Positions 42,715 to 51,392 of a DNA stretch of 64,000 bases are shown here, piece after piece. The notes below the pieces were generated by a model that saw nothing but the letters and a program-made list of their open reading frames with translations, ran no database searches and had not been told where the DNA came from. Positions within the stretch are counted from its first letter, which is position 1. Each line of letters starts with the position of its first letter. The DNA is from Zoogloeaceae bacterium (GTDB lineage: Bacteria > Pseudomonadota > Gammaproteobacteria > Burkholderiales > Rhodocyclaceae). The translations under genes and the position numbers were made by a program. The stretch spans positions 62,001 to 126,000 of the forward strand of contig JACKLZ010000001.1 of assembly GCA_024235675.1 (NCBI GenBank). The letters are read 5' to 3'.

Positions 42715-44028
42715 ATGATGAGCAAAACGCCCAATCTCAAGGTGGCAGAGCCGATCGGTGAAATGCAGGGCGCCGCCCCCGCCGCCGACGCCGCCGCCTT
42801 GCGGGCGGTTCGCAAGTCGCACAAGCTGGCGGAAGTCTGCTACGACATCCGTGGCCCCGTTCTGCAGCGCGCCAAGCAGATGGAAGACGAAGGGCATCGC
42901 GTCACCAAGCTCAATATCGGCAATCTGGCGCATTTCGGTTTTGAGGCGCCCGAAGAGATCGTGGTTGACGTGATCCACAACCTGCGCGGTGCGGCGGGCT
43001 ATTCGGATTCAAAAGGCCTGTTTTCGGCGCGCAAGGCGGTGATGCATTACTCCCAGCAGAAGAAGATTGCGGGGGTGGGCATTGAAGACATCTATATCGG
43101 CAATGGTGCGTCCGAGCTGATCGTCATGTCGATGCAGGCGCTGCTCAATAATGGCGACGAAGTGCTGGTGCCGGCACCGGACTATCCGCTGTGGACGGCG
43201 GCCGTCAGCCTGGGGGGCGGTGCGCCGGTGCATTATGTGTGCGATGAGCAGGCTGGCTGGTTGCCCGATCTGGACGACATCCGTCGCAAGCTCACGCCCA
43301 ATACGCGGGCCATTGTCATCATCAACCCGAACAACCCGACCGGCGCGCTGTATCCGACCGAGTTTCTCGAAGAGCTGCTTGAGATCGCCCGTCAGCATCA
43401 GCTGATCGTGTTTGCCGACGAGATCTACGACAAGGTTCTGTACGACGGCGAGACCCACACTTCGATCGCCTCGCTGGCGGACGACGTGCTGTGCGTGACC
43501 TTCAATGGCTTGTCGAAAAATTACCGCGCCTGCGGCTATCGTGCCGGCTGGATGATCGTTTCCGGCGAAAAGCGTCATGCCCGCGACTACATCGAGGGGC
43601 TCGACATGCTTGCCTCGATGCGCCTGTGCGCCAACGTGCCGGCGCAGTGGGGTATCCAGACCGCGCTCGGCGGCTACCAGAGTATCGAAGAGCTGATTGC
43701 GCCCGATGGCCGCCTGACCCGCCAGCGCGATCTCGCGTACGACCTGATCACCCAGATCCCGGGCGTGAGCTGCGTCAAACCCAAGGCGGCGCTGTATCTG
43801 TTCCCCAAGCTCGATCTGAAGATGTACCCGATCGAGGACGACCAGCAGTTCATCCTCAAGCTGCTCGAAGCCGAGAAGGTCCTGCTGGTGCAAGGCAGCG
43901 GCTTTAACTGGAAACAGCCGGACCATTTCCGTCTGGTCTTCCTGCCGCACGAAGAGGACCTGCGTGATGCCGTTGAGCGCATCGCGCGTTTCCTCGAGCA
44001 TTACCGCAAGGGGCTCCATCGCAGCTGA
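42715..44028 (+). CDS. alaA: Pyridoxal-phosphate aminotransferase, AlaA-like (alanine aminotransferase)
   Basis: A 437-residue class I aminotransferase. The PLP lysine lies in TFNGLSKNYRACGYRAGW, with the PLP-phosphate contacts in IVIINPNNPTGALYP and VFADEIYDKVLYDGETHTSI. Core length matches AlaA of E. coli, but the N-terminus carries about 28 extra residues including an Ala/Pro-rich part. Two tandem ATGs are available (42715 and 42718); CAGGGGAAG precedes them. It makes alanine or glutamate from pyruvate/2-oxoglutarate. hom and thrC follow on the same strand after a 129-bp spacer with a strong stem-loop. Confidence 0.85.
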   Translation: MMSKTPNLKVAEPIGEMQGAAPAADAAALRAVRKSHKLAEVCYDIRGPVLQRAKQMEDEGHRVTKLNIGNLAHFGFEAPEEIVVDVIHNLRGAAGYSDSKGLFSARKAVMHYSQQKKIAGVGIEDIYIGNGASELIVMSMQALLNNGDEVLVPAPDYPLWTAAVSLGGGAPVHYVCDEQAGWLPDLDDIRRKLTPNTRAIVIINPNNPTGALYPTEFLEELLEIARQHQLIVFADEIYDKVLYDGETHTSIASLADDVLCVTFNGLSKNYRACGYRAGWMIVSGEKRHARDYIEGLDMLASMRLCANVPAQWGIQTALGGYQSIEELIAPDGRLTRQRDLAYDLITQIPGVSCVKPKAALYLFPKLDLKMYPIEDDQQFILKLLEAEKVLLVQGSGFNWKQPDHFRLVFLPHEEDLRDAVERIARFLEHYRKGLHRS

Positions 44029-44056
44029 TGGCGTCGCCGGGCGTTTGAATCGAATC

Positions 44057-44094
44057 GCGCGGCTACCACGGTCGTCTGGCCGTGGTAGCCGCGC
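44057..44094 (+). other. 15-bp perfect stem-loop between the aminotransferase and hom
   Basis: GCGCGGCTACCACGG (44057-44071) pairs exactly with CCGTGGTAGCCGCGC (44080-44094) over an 8-nt loop, 28 bases past the aminotransferase stop and 63 before the hom start. It could be a terminator lacking a T-run, a processing site or part of an attenuator. No leader peptide rich in Thr or Ile is seen. Confidence 0.7.
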
Positions 44095-44157
44095 TCATGT
44101 TCCCCTGTGCTGCAGGGGGTGTTGACCACGTTGTACTGACTTCAAGAAAACTCTGCG

Positions 44158-45471
44158 ATGAAACCGATCAATGTTGGCCTGCTGGGCATCGGCACTGTTG
44201 GCGGCGGCACCTGGACCGTCCTTACCCGTAACGCTGAGGTGATTACCCGCCGTGCGGGGCGTCCCATCAGCATTACTACCGTGGCGGACCGCAACATCGA
44301 GCGCGCCCAGGCGATGACGCAGGGTCAGGCCAAGGTTGTGGATGACGCTTTTGCGGTGGTCCGCGATCCCGAGATCGACATCATCGTCGAGCTGATCGGT
44401 GGCTGTACCGTGGCCAAGGATCTGGTGCTGGCGGCCATCGAGAATGGCAAGCATGTGGTGACCGCCAACAAGGCGCTGATCGCCACGCACGGCAACGAGA
44501 TCTTCGCCGCCGCCCAGAAAAAGGGCGTGATGGTGGCCTTCGAAGCCGCTGTGGCCGGGGGTATCCCGATCATCAAGGCGCTGCGCGAAGGCCTCACCGC
44601 CAACCGTATCCAGTGGCTGGCCGGCATCATCAACGGCACCACCAACTTCATCCTGTCCGAGATGCGTGACAAGGGCCTGCCCTTTGACGTCGTCCTCAAG
44701 GAAGCGCAGGCGCTCGGCTATGCCGAGGCCGATCCGACCTTTGACATCGAGGGCAACGACGCTGCGCACAAGGCCACCATCATGGCCTCGATCGCCTTTG
44801 GCGTGCCGATGCAGTATGAGCGCGCGCACATCGAGGGCATCACCAAGCTGCAGGCAACCGATATCGCCTATGCCGAGCAACTGGGTTACCGCATCAAGCT
44901 GCTGGGCATTGCCCGCATGCGCGAAGACGGTGTCGAGTTGCGCGTGCATCCGACGCTGATCCCCGCGAGTTGCCTGCTGGCCAATGTCGAGGGCGCCATG
45001 AACGCCGTGCTGGTGCAGTGCGACGCTGTAGGCCCCACGCTGTATTACGGCAAGGGCGCCGGCGACGAGCCGACCGCCAGCGCCGTGATTGCCGACCTGG
45101 TCGACGTCACCCGCATGCACACCGCTGACCCCGAGCACCGTGTGCCGCACCTGGCCTTCCAGCCCGACCAGCTGGTCGATCTCAAGGTGCTGCCGGTGTC
45201 CGAAAGTCGTGGCGGCTACTACATGCGCATGCGTGTCGACGACAAGCCGGGCGTGCTGGCCGACATCACCCGCATTCTGGCGGACAACGGCATCTCCATT
45301 GATGCGCTGATCCAGAAGGCGCCGCGTGATGGCGAGTCGCAGGCGGACATCATTCTGCTCACGCACGAGACCGTCGAAAAGTACGCCGATGCGGCCATTG
45401 CCAAGATCGAAGCGCTGCCCGTGGTGTCTGCGCCGGTCACCCGTTTGCGTATCGAACAACTCGACAGTTAA
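44158..45471 (+). CDS. hom: Homoserine dehydrogenase
   Basis: A 437-residue monofunctional homoserine dehydrogenase. The NAD(P)-binding loop is NVGLLGIGTVGGGTWTVL, the catalytic lysine is in HVVTANKALIATHG, and the homoserine motif is INGTTNFILSEMRDKG. An ACT domain fills the C-terminus (about 350-430, RVDDKPGVLADITRILADNG), so threonine feedback inhibition is likely. It converts aspartate semialdehyde to homoserine. thrC begins 50 bases later, and no thrB or aspartokinase gene is next to it, so homoserine kinase must be elsewhere. Confidence 0.95.
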   Translation: MKPINVGLLGIGTVGGGTWTVLTRNAEVITRRAGRPISITTVADRNIERAQAMTQGQAKVVDDAFAVVRDPEIDIIVELIGGCTVAKDLVLAAIENGKHVVTANKALIATHGNEIFAAAQKKGVMVAFEAAVAGGIPIIKALREGLTANRIQWLAGIINGTTNFILSEMRDKGLPFDVVLKEAQALGYAEADPTFDIEGNDAAHKATIMASIAFGVPMQYERAHIEGITKLQATDIAYAEQLGYRIKLLGIARMREDGVELRVHPTLIPASCLLANVEGAMNAVLVQCDAVGPTLYYGKGAGDEPTASAVIADLVDVTRMHTADPEHRVPHLAFQPDQLVDLKVLPVSESRGGYYMRMRVDDKPGVLADITRILADNGISIDALIQKAPRDGESQADIILLTHETVEKYADAAIAKIEALPVVSAPVTRLRIEQLDS

Positions 45472-45521
45472 CTCCTCCCCCGTCGGACGGCCCCGGTGCC
45501 GTCCGCCCTCTGGTGAAGCTC

Positions 45522-46979
45522 ATGCGTTATCTCTCTACCCGCGGGCGGGCGCCCGACCAACAGTTTTGCGACATCCTGCTCGGTGGCCTGGCGCCCGATG
45601 GCGGGCTGTATCTGCCGGAGACCTATCCGCAGGTCAGTGCGGCCGATCTCGCCGCGTGGCGACAACTCCCTTACGCCGACCTGGCGTTTGAAATCCTTTC
45701 GCGTTTCATCGACGATATTCCGGCCGATGACTTGCGTGCGATCTGCCAGAAAACCTACACGCCCGCCGTGTACTGCAACACCCGCGCGGGCAGCGACGCG
45801 ACGGCGATTACGCCGGTGACCTGGCTGGAGGCCGGCCAGGGCCCCAACCATCAAGGTGGGCTGGCATTGCTGGAGCTGTCCAACGGGCCGACCCTGGCCT
45901 TCAAGGACATGGCCATGCAGTTGCTCGGCAATTTGTTCGAGTACGTGCTCGACAAGCGCGGTGAGCAGACCAATATCCTCGGCGCCACCTCCGGCGATAC
46001 CGGTTCGGCGGCGGAATACGCGATGCGCGGCAAGCACGGGGTGCGCGTGTTCATGCTCTCGCCGCACGGGCGCATGAGCGCCTTCCAGCGTGCGCAGATG
46101 TATTCGCTGCAGGACGACAATATCTTCAACATCGCCGTCAAAGGCATGTTCGACGACGCGCAAGATATCGTCAAAGCCGTCTCCAACGACCACGCCTTCA
46201 AGGCAAAGTACAAGATCGGCGCGGTCAATTCGATCAACTGGGGTCGGGTAGTCGCGCAGATCGTGTATTACTTCGCCGGCTATTTCGGTGCCACGGCGAG
46301 CGACGACCAACAGGTCGACATGGCCGTGCCCTCGGGCAATTTCGGCAACATCTGTGCCGGCCATATTGCCCGCATGATGGGGCTGCCGATTCGTCAGCTG
46401 ATCTGCGCGACCAACGAAAACGATGTGCTCGACGAGTTCTTCCGCACTGGTGTCTATCGCCCGCGCAGCTCGGCCGAAACGCATGTCACCTCCAGCCCGT
46501 CGATGGACATCTCCAAGGCCTCCAACTTCGAGCGTTTCGTGTTCGATCTGGTGGGGCGTGACCCTTCCGTGGTGTGCCAGTTGTGGCAGCAAGTCGAGTC
46601 GGGCGGCAGCTTCGATCTCAACCAGACGCCGTATCGCGACGCGCTGGCAGGCTTCGGCTTCGTGTCCGGCAGCAGTTCGCATGCCGACCGCCTCGATACC
46701 ATCCGTGCCACCAAAAAAGCCTATGGCGTGGTGGTCGACACGCACACGGCTGATGGCCTGAAAGTGGCGGCAGCGCATCGCGACAGCGCGGTGCCGGTGT
46801 TGGTGCTCGAGACCGCGCAAGCCGTCAAGTTTGAAGAGACCATTCGCGAGGCGCTGAACGAAGATCCGCCGCGCCCCGACGGCTTTGCCCACCTTGAGGC
46901 CTTGCCGCAGCGTTGCGAAGTCATGGCGGTTGATATCGACCTCGTCAAGGATTTCATTCGTGCCCATGTGGCTGACTGA
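45522..46979 (+). CDS. thrC: Threonine synthase
   Basis: A 485-residue threonine synthase of the longer (fungal/E. coli) type. The PLP lysine is in GPTLAFKDMAMQLLG and the phosphate loop is GATSGDTGSAAEYAM, with GNFGNICAGHIARMMG later on. It converts O-phospho-homoserine to threonine. ATG at 45522 (MRYLSTRGRAPDQ) was preferred over a GTG nine bases earlier because this is the conserved start. A SAM-dependent methyltransferase gene starts two bases after it ends. Confidence 0.95.
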   Translation: MRYLSTRGRAPDQQFCDILLGGLAPDGGLYLPETYPQVSAADLAAWRQLPYADLAFEILSRFIDDIPADDLRAICQKTYTPAVYCNTRAGSDATAITPVTWLEAGQGPNHQGGLALLELSNGPTLAFKDMAMQLLGNLFEYVLDKRGEQTNILGATSGDTGSAAEYAMRGKHGVRVFMLSPHGRMSAFQRAQMYSLQDDNIFNIAVKGMFDDAQDIVKAVSNDHAFKAKYKIGAVNSINWGRVVAQIVYYFAGYFGATASDDQQVDMAVPSGNFGNICAGHIARMMGLPIRQLICATNENDVLDEFFRTGVYRPRSSAETHVTSSPSMDISKASNFERFVFDLVGRDPSVVCQLWQQVESGGSFDLNQTPYRDALAGFGFVSGSSSHADRLDTIRATKKAYGVVVDTHTADGLKVAAAHRDSAVPVLVLETAQAVKFEETIREALNEDPPRPDGFAHLEALPQRCEVMAVDIDLVKDFIRAHVAD

Positions 46980-46981
46980 GC

Positions 46982-47611
46982 ATGGCTGAACACTCCCCCC
47001 GGGATTTCTGGGATCGCCGCTTTGCCGCCGCAGGTGAATCGTTTGTGTTCGGGCGTGAGCCCAACGATTTCCTCGTTCGTGAGGCGGGTCGGTTGTTTCC
47101 CGATAGCGCGGTGCTGTCGGTCGCCGATGGGGAGGGGCGCAACAGTGTGTTTTTGGCCAAGGCCGGCCATCGCGTTGATGCCCTCGAGTTTGCGCCAGCG
47201 GCCGCGGCAAAGAGCCGCAAACTCGCTGCCGAGCAGCAGGTCGAGATCAATCTGCTCGAAACTGACGTGTTCGAGTGGGTGTGGCCCGAGGAAACCTACG
47301 ATGCTGTGGTCGCCATCTTCATCCAGTTTGCAGCGCCGGCGCAGCGTCAGGTCTTGTTCGACAAGATGATGGCGGCGCTCAAGCCGGGCGGCTTGTTGCT
47401 GCTGCAAGGCTATACGCCGAAGCAGCTTGAACATGGTACGGGTGGCCCGTCTGCCGTCGAAAATCTGTACACCGAATCGGTACTGCTCAATGCTTTCAAG
47501 GGGCACGATATTCTGCTGCTTCGGGTGCATGAATCCGTGATCGATGAAGGCGAGGGGCATCGCGGCATGTCGGCGCTGGTTGACGTGGTAGTGCAGCGCG
47601 CCGCGGGCTGA
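46982..47611 (+). CDS. Class I SAM-dependent methyltransferase, TehB-like
   Basis: A 209-residue methyltransferase. Motif I is AVLSVADGEGRNSVFLAKAG followed by the acidic residue in RVDALEFAPAAA, and the post-I strand reads YDAVVAIFIQF. The opening FWDRRFAAAGESFVFGREPN is typical of the TehB/thiopurine-methyltransferase-like family found after threonine genes in betaproteobacteria. Substrate unknown; detoxification of tellurite-like compounds is a family guess only. It starts two bases after thrC, so it is co-transcribed. It ends 13 bases before the 42-bp palindrome. Confidence 0.87.
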   Translation: MAEHSPRDFWDRRFAAAGESFVFGREPNDFLVREAGRLFPDSAVLSVADGEGRNSVFLAKAGHRVDALEFAPAAAAKSRKLAAEQQVEINLLETDVFEWVWPEETYDAVVAIFIQFAAPAQRQVLFDKMMAALKPGGLLLLQGYTPKQLEHGTGGPSAVENLYTESVLLNAFKGHDILLLRVHESVIDEGEGHRGMSALVDVVVQRAAG

Positions 47612-47624
47612 GTTGTTTTGATCA

Positions 47625-47666
47625 CACCATGACAAAGGGCACCCGCGGGTGCCCTTTGTCATGGTG
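47625..47666. terminator. 42-bp perfect palindrome between convergent genes
   Basis: The right half 47646-47666 is the exact reverse complement of 47625-47645; the left arm includes ACCATGACAAAGGGCACCCG. There is no loop, so the RNA would be a 21-bp stem on either strand. It lies between the rightward methyltransferase and the leftward small membrane gene. Bidirectional termination is likely, but no T-run follows. Confidence 0.75.
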
Positions 47667-47677
47667 CTGGCCTGCTG

Positions 47678-47815
47678 CTACAAGTACATCACTGCGGGGA
47701 ATACCGTGATGGCCACGACGTACAGCAGCCACTCCAGATTCCGGCGGGCGAGAAAGCCCGAGAAGTGCAGTACTAAAACGGTAATCGCAAAGATGTAGTA
47801 GAGCGCAAACAGCAT
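47678..47815 (-). CDS. 45-residue two-helix membrane protein
   Basis: A very short gene encoding MLFALYYIFAITVLVLHFSG, a short Arg-rich turn (FLARRNLEW) and a second hydrophobic helix ending VFPAVMYL. GGAGA is spaced six bases before the ATG, which argues that it is translated. It begins 31 bases after nadC ends on the same strand, so it is probably the last gene of that unit. The longer frame upstream is not hydrophobic and overlaps nadC. No function known. Confidence 0.65.
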   Translation of the reverse strand: MLFALYYIFAITVLVLHFSGFLARRNLEWLLYVVAITVFPAVMYL

Positions 47816-47846
47816 GCAGGGTCTCCAGGTCGGCCGGGCAGGCGGT

Positions 47847-48695
47847 TCAGTCTTCGATGTGGCGCAGCGACAGATCGATGGCGCGCACGTCTTTGGTGAG
47901 GCCGCCGATGGAGATGCGATCAACCCCGGTTTCGGCGATGGCGCGCACCCGGTCGAGGCTGACGCCGCCCGAGGCTTCGAGTTCGGCCTTGCCGCCGGTG
48001 AGCTGAACGGCTTTGGCCATCTGCTCCAGTGTCATGTTGTCGAGCAGGATCATGCGGGCGCCGGCATCGAGTGCGGCAGCGAGTTGTTCCAGGGTTTCGA
48101 CTTCGATCTCGATGAACACATTGGACGGCGCGATGCGCTTCGCTTCGGCCAGCACCTCGGCTACGCCACCGGCGGCGATGATGTGGTTTTCCTTGATCAG
48201 GATGCCGTCATACAGACCGATGCGGTGATTCGTGCCGCCGCCGATGCCCACCGCGTACTTTTGCGCCAGACGCAGGCCGGGCAGGGTTTTGCGGGTATCG
48301 ACAATCTTGGCGCGGGTGCCGGCCACGGTTTCGACATAGCGGCGGGTGAGGGTCGCGGTGCCCGAGAGCAATTGCAGAAAATTGAGTGCGGCGCGTTCGG
48401 CGCTGAGCAGGGCGCGGGCGCCGGCGACCACGTCGCACAAGGTTTGGCCGGCTTCAACGCGGTCGCCATCCTTGGCGTGCCACAAAATGGTGGCGGTGGG
48501 GTCGAGGGTTTCGAAGGCGGCGTTGAACCAGTCGGTGCCGCACAGCACGGCGTCTTCGCGGGTAATGACGCGGCCACGCGCTTCGGAGGCGTTCGGAATC
48601 AGTCTTGCGGTCAGGTCGCCGGTGCCGATGTCTTCGGCCAGGGCGGCGGCCACGCTACGCTGGATTTCTACCCGGAGTTGCTCGATGGATTCCAT
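47847..48695 (-). CDS. nadC: Nicotinate-nucleotide pyrophosphorylase (quinolinate phosphoribosyltransferase)
   Basis: A 282-residue NadC, which makes nicotinate mononucleotide from quinolinate and PRPP in NAD synthesis. Family residues are visible in SGTATLTRRYVETV, ARIVDTRKTLPGLRLAQK (here AKIVDTRKTLPGLRL) and IGLYDGILIKENHI, with EIEVETLEQL and the GGVSLDRVRAIAETGVDRIS barrel end. Neither nadA nor nadB is adjacent. It is divergent from the glutamate-synthase-domain gene (125-bp spacer) and is followed by the 45-residue membrane protein gene. Confidence 0.95.
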   Translation of the reverse strand: MESIEQLRVEIQRSVAAALAEDIGTGDLTARLIPNASEARGRVITREDAVLCGTDWFNAAFETLDPTATILWHAKDGDRVEAGQTLCDVVAGARALLSAERAALNFLQLLSGTATLTRRYVETVAGTRAKIVDTRKTLPGLRLAQKYAVGIGGGTNHRIGLYDGILIKENHIIAAGGVAEVLAEAKRIAPSNVFIEIEVETLEQLAAALDAGARMILLDNMTLEQMAKAVQLTGGKAELEASGGVSLDRVRAIAETGVDRISIGGLTKDVRAIDLSLRHIED

Positions 48696-48819
48696 GCGGC
48701 GGATGCTCTTTGAGGTCGGGTGTGCATTCTATCACCGCAAATCGCCGTGGTACGGGCTTAAGCGCGATGCTTGGGCGACGTTTACACTCTTTGAAACCAG
48801 CGGCGAATTCGGAGGCGGT

Positions 48820-50340
48820 ATGGAGAGCGTGACCACGGTATTTTCGGTCAGTCTGGGTGTGATTGTGGTTGTCATCCTGATGGCCGGCCTGGTGTTCTGG
48901 TATCTGCGCGATATCACCCAGAAGAAGCACGCGATTTTGCGCAACTATCCGGTGGTTGGGCATCTGCGCTACTTCTTCGAACAGATGGGCGAATATTTTC
49001 GTCAGTATTTCTTTCTCGGCGACCGTGAAGAGATGCCCTTCAACCGTGCCACGCGCGGCTGGGTCTATCGTCTGGCCAAGGATGAGGGCGGCACCATCGG
49101 CTTTGGCTCGACTTACAACCTGCGCGAGCGCGGGGCGATCATCTTCGTCAATTCGCCGTTTCCGGTGCTCAAGGAAGACCAGTTGCCCACGCCCGCGCTG
49201 ATCATTGGCGAAGGTTATTGCACGACCCCTTTTGTGGCCGGATCGGTAATCAATATCAGCGGCATGAGCTTCGGTGCCATCTCCCGACCGGCCGTGCAGG
49301 CGCTGTCGCGGGGCGCCAAGCTGGCGGGGTGTTGGCTGAATACGGGTGAGGGCGGTGTGAGCCCCTTCCACCTCGAAGGCGGCTGCGACCTGATCGTGCA
49401 GATCGGTACGGCCAAATACGGCGTGCGCGACCAAGAAGGACAGCTATCGGAGGCGCGTTTGAGCGAGTTGGCCGGCATCGCGTCGGTGCGCGCCTTTGAA
49501 CTCAAGTTGTCGCAAGGCGCCAAACCGGGCAAGGGCGGTTTGTTGCCGGCGGAGAAAGTGACCGAAGAGATCGCGCGGATTCGCGGTATTCCCGCCGGCC
49601 AGGCATCCATCAGCCCAAACCGTCACCCCGAGATCAAGGATGTGCATGCCTTGCTCGACATGGTGGTTCGCATTCGGCAAGTCACCGGCAAGCCGGTCGG
49701 GATCAAGGCGGCCATTGGTGGCTGGTATTTCATGAGTGAGCTGTGCGAGGCGATTGTGCTGCGAGGGCGGGAGTTCGCGCCGGACTTCATTACGGTGGAT
49801 GGCGGCGAGGGCGGCTCCGGGGCCGCGCCTCAGGCGCTGGCCGATCATATGGCCTTGTCGATAGACGAAGCGCTGCCGCGGGTGGTGGATTCATTGATCG
49901 AATATGGGTTGCGTGACCGGGTACGGGTGGTTGCGTCCGGCAAGCTGGTGACCTCGGCGCGCATTGCCTGGGCCTTGTCGGCGGGGGCCGATTTTGTCAC
50001 CTCGGCGCGTGGCTTCATGTTTTCCATGGGCTGTATTCAGGCCATGCGCTGTCATACCAATACCTGCCCGACAGGGATCACGACGCACGACCCCAAGTTG
50101 CAGCGGGGGTTGGTGGTTGAGGAAAAATTCGAGCGTGTCGCCAATTACTGCCGAAACCTCAATCACGAGGTCGACATGATTGCCCATGCCTGTGGTTTGA
50201 AGCACTCGAGAGAATTCCAGCGCGAGCATGTGCGCATTGCGCAGGGCGACGGCGGGTCGATTGCGCTCAGCATGCGCTACCCCTATCCCAAGCCGCGCTA
50301 CTCGAAGATGGTGTCGGAGTTTGCCCCACTGGAGGACTGA
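48820..50340 (+). CDS. Membrane-anchored FMN-binding glutamate-synthase-domain protein
   Basis: A 506-residue protein: one N-terminal transmembrane helix (VSLGVIVVVILMAGLVFWYL) then a GltB-type FMN-binding alpha/beta barrel. GMSFGAISRPAVQALSRGAK, LNTGEGGVSPFHLE, DFITVDGGEGGSGAAPQA and the iron-sulfur cysteines in CIQAMRCHTNTCPTGITT match the synthase domain of glutamate synthase. The glutaminase half is absent, so it cannot use glutamine directly and its substrate is not established. GGAGG precedes the ATG at 48820. Its last 43 bases overlap the convergent LysR gene. Confidence 0.9.
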   Translation: MESVTTVFSVSLGVIVVVILMAGLVFWYLRDITQKKHAILRNYPVVGHLRYFFEQMGEYFRQYFFLGDREEMPFNRATRGWVYRLAKDEGGTIGFGSTYNLRERGAIIFVNSPFPVLKEDQLPTPALIIGEGYCTTPFVAGSVINISGMSFGAISRPAVQALSRGAKLAGCWLNTGEGGVSPFHLEGGCDLIVQIGTAKYGVRDQEGQLSEARLSELAGIASVRAFELKLSQGAKPGKGGLLPAEKVTEEIARIRGIPAGQASISPNRHPEIKDVHALLDMVVRIRQVTGKPVGIKAAIGGWYFMSELCEAIVLRGREFAPDFITVDGGEGGSGAAPQALADHMALSIDEALPRVVDSLIEYGLRDRVRVVASGKLVTSARIAWALSAGADFVTSARGFMFSMGCIQAMRCHTNTCPTGITTHDPKLQRGLVVEEKFERVANYCRNLNHEVDMIAHACGLKHSREFQREHVRIAQGDGGSIALSMRYPYPKPRYSKMVSEFAPLED

Positions 50341-51242
50341 TCGGCCGGCGCGCCGACGAAGGCCGCAATTTCTGTCATCAGCCAGTGGCGAAAGGCGGTG
50401 AGCAGCGCGGTCTCGGTCTTGCGCTCCGGAATCATCAAATAGTAGGCCTTGCCGCTGTCGTAGGTGGCGTCCACCGGCACCACCAGCCGACCGCTGGCGA
50501 GCTCGTCCTGAATCAAGAAAGGCGGGATGAGCGCGACGCCCATGTCGTGCATGGCCGCCTGCGCGAGCATCGAGAACAGCTCCATGCGCGGGCCGTGCAG
50601 ATCGCGCGCGGCGCGCACGCCCTGCGTGTCGAACCACTGACGCCAGGCGTAGGGGCGGGTGCTCTGGTGAAGCAGGGGCGCGTCGGCCAGGTCGGCCGCG
50701 GCATGCATGCCACCGCCGAGCAGGCGCGGGCTGCACACCGGCACGGGGTTTTCATGCATCAGGAAATGCGCCTGCGTGCCCGGCCAGTCGGCATCGCCAA
50801 AGTAGATCGCCGCGTCGAATTCGGTTTGCGCGAACAGGAAGGGCCGGGTACTGGTTGCCAGATTGACGCTCGCCTCAGGGTGGGCCGCGAGAAAGCCCGA
50901 CAGCCGTGGCAGCAGCCAGCGGGTGGCGAAGGTTGGCACCACCGCCAGCTCAATGCTGCGCCCGCCGGCGTGGTGGCCCATGACCGACAAGGTATCCCGC
51001 TCGACGGCATCGAGCCGGCTCGCCACCTGGCGGCTGTAGCTCAAGCCGGCATCGGTGAGCTTCACGCCTCGACGGGCGCGCTTGAACAAGGCCACACCGA
51101 CAAATTCTTCAAGGCTGGCAATTTGCCGGCAGATCGCACCTTGAGTGAGCGAGAGTTCTTCCGCGGCGCGGGTGAAGCTTTCGTGGCGGGCCGCGGCTTC
51201 GAAGGCGACGAGCGCACCAGTGCTGGGGATTTTGCGTCTCAT
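50298..51242 (-). CDS. LysR family transcriptional regulator (probable regulator of glutaryl-CoA genes)
   Basis: A 314-residue LysR-type regulator. The winged helix is visible in ARHESFTRAAEELSLTQGAI and CRQIASLEEFVGVALFKRAR (residues 16-60), followed by a periplasmic-binding-like effector domain. It resembles the GcvA/AmpR group in the helix-turn-helix. The start MRRKIPSTGALVAFE at 51242 was chosen over a much longer frame running antisense through gcdH. It is divergent from gcdH, and an inverted repeat lies in the 150-bp spacer. Control of gcdH and the CoA-transferase by a glutarate-related signal is inferred from position only. Confidence 0.92.
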   Translation of the reverse strand: MRRKIPSTGALVAFEAAARHESFTRAAEELSLTQGAICRQIASLEEFVGVALFKRARRGVKLTDAGLSYSRQVASRLDAVERDTLSVMGHHAGGRSIELAVVPTFATRWLLPRLSGFLAAHPEASVNLATSTRPFLFAQTEFDAAIYFGDADWPGTQAHFLMHENPVPVCSPRLLGGGMHAAADLADAPLLHQSTRPYAWRQWFDTQGVRAARDLHGPRMELFSMLAQAAMHDMGVALIPPFLIQDELASGRLVVPVDATYDSGKAYYLMIPERKTETALLTAFRHWLMTEIAAFVGAPADQSSSGANSDTIFE

Positions 51243-51275
51243 GATCTGCCGGCTGCTGTATCTCGGAGTGAGATT

Positions 51276-51295
51276 TTTGCACAAAGCGGTGCAAA
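51276..51295. promoter_or_regulatory. LysR-type operator candidate upstream of gcdH
   Basis: TTTGCAC (51276-51282), spacer AAAGCG, GTGCAAA (51289-51295): a 7-bp perfect inverted repeat with the dyad layout of LysR sites, 33 bases upstream of the LysR start and about 100 before gcdH. Confidence 0.6.
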
Positions 51296-51392
51296 TTTCT
51301 CGGTTGTGCCATTGTGGTGTGGCTTCTAAGATCACAGTCAGATACTGATGCGCTGCGGCGCCTGACAAAACAACCCCGACGGAGGAGATGCC

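Noticed and set aside
45468..47210. A 580-residue leftward frame antisense to thrC
   Set aside because: Same shadow signature; thrC has its full catalytic motif set on the other strand.
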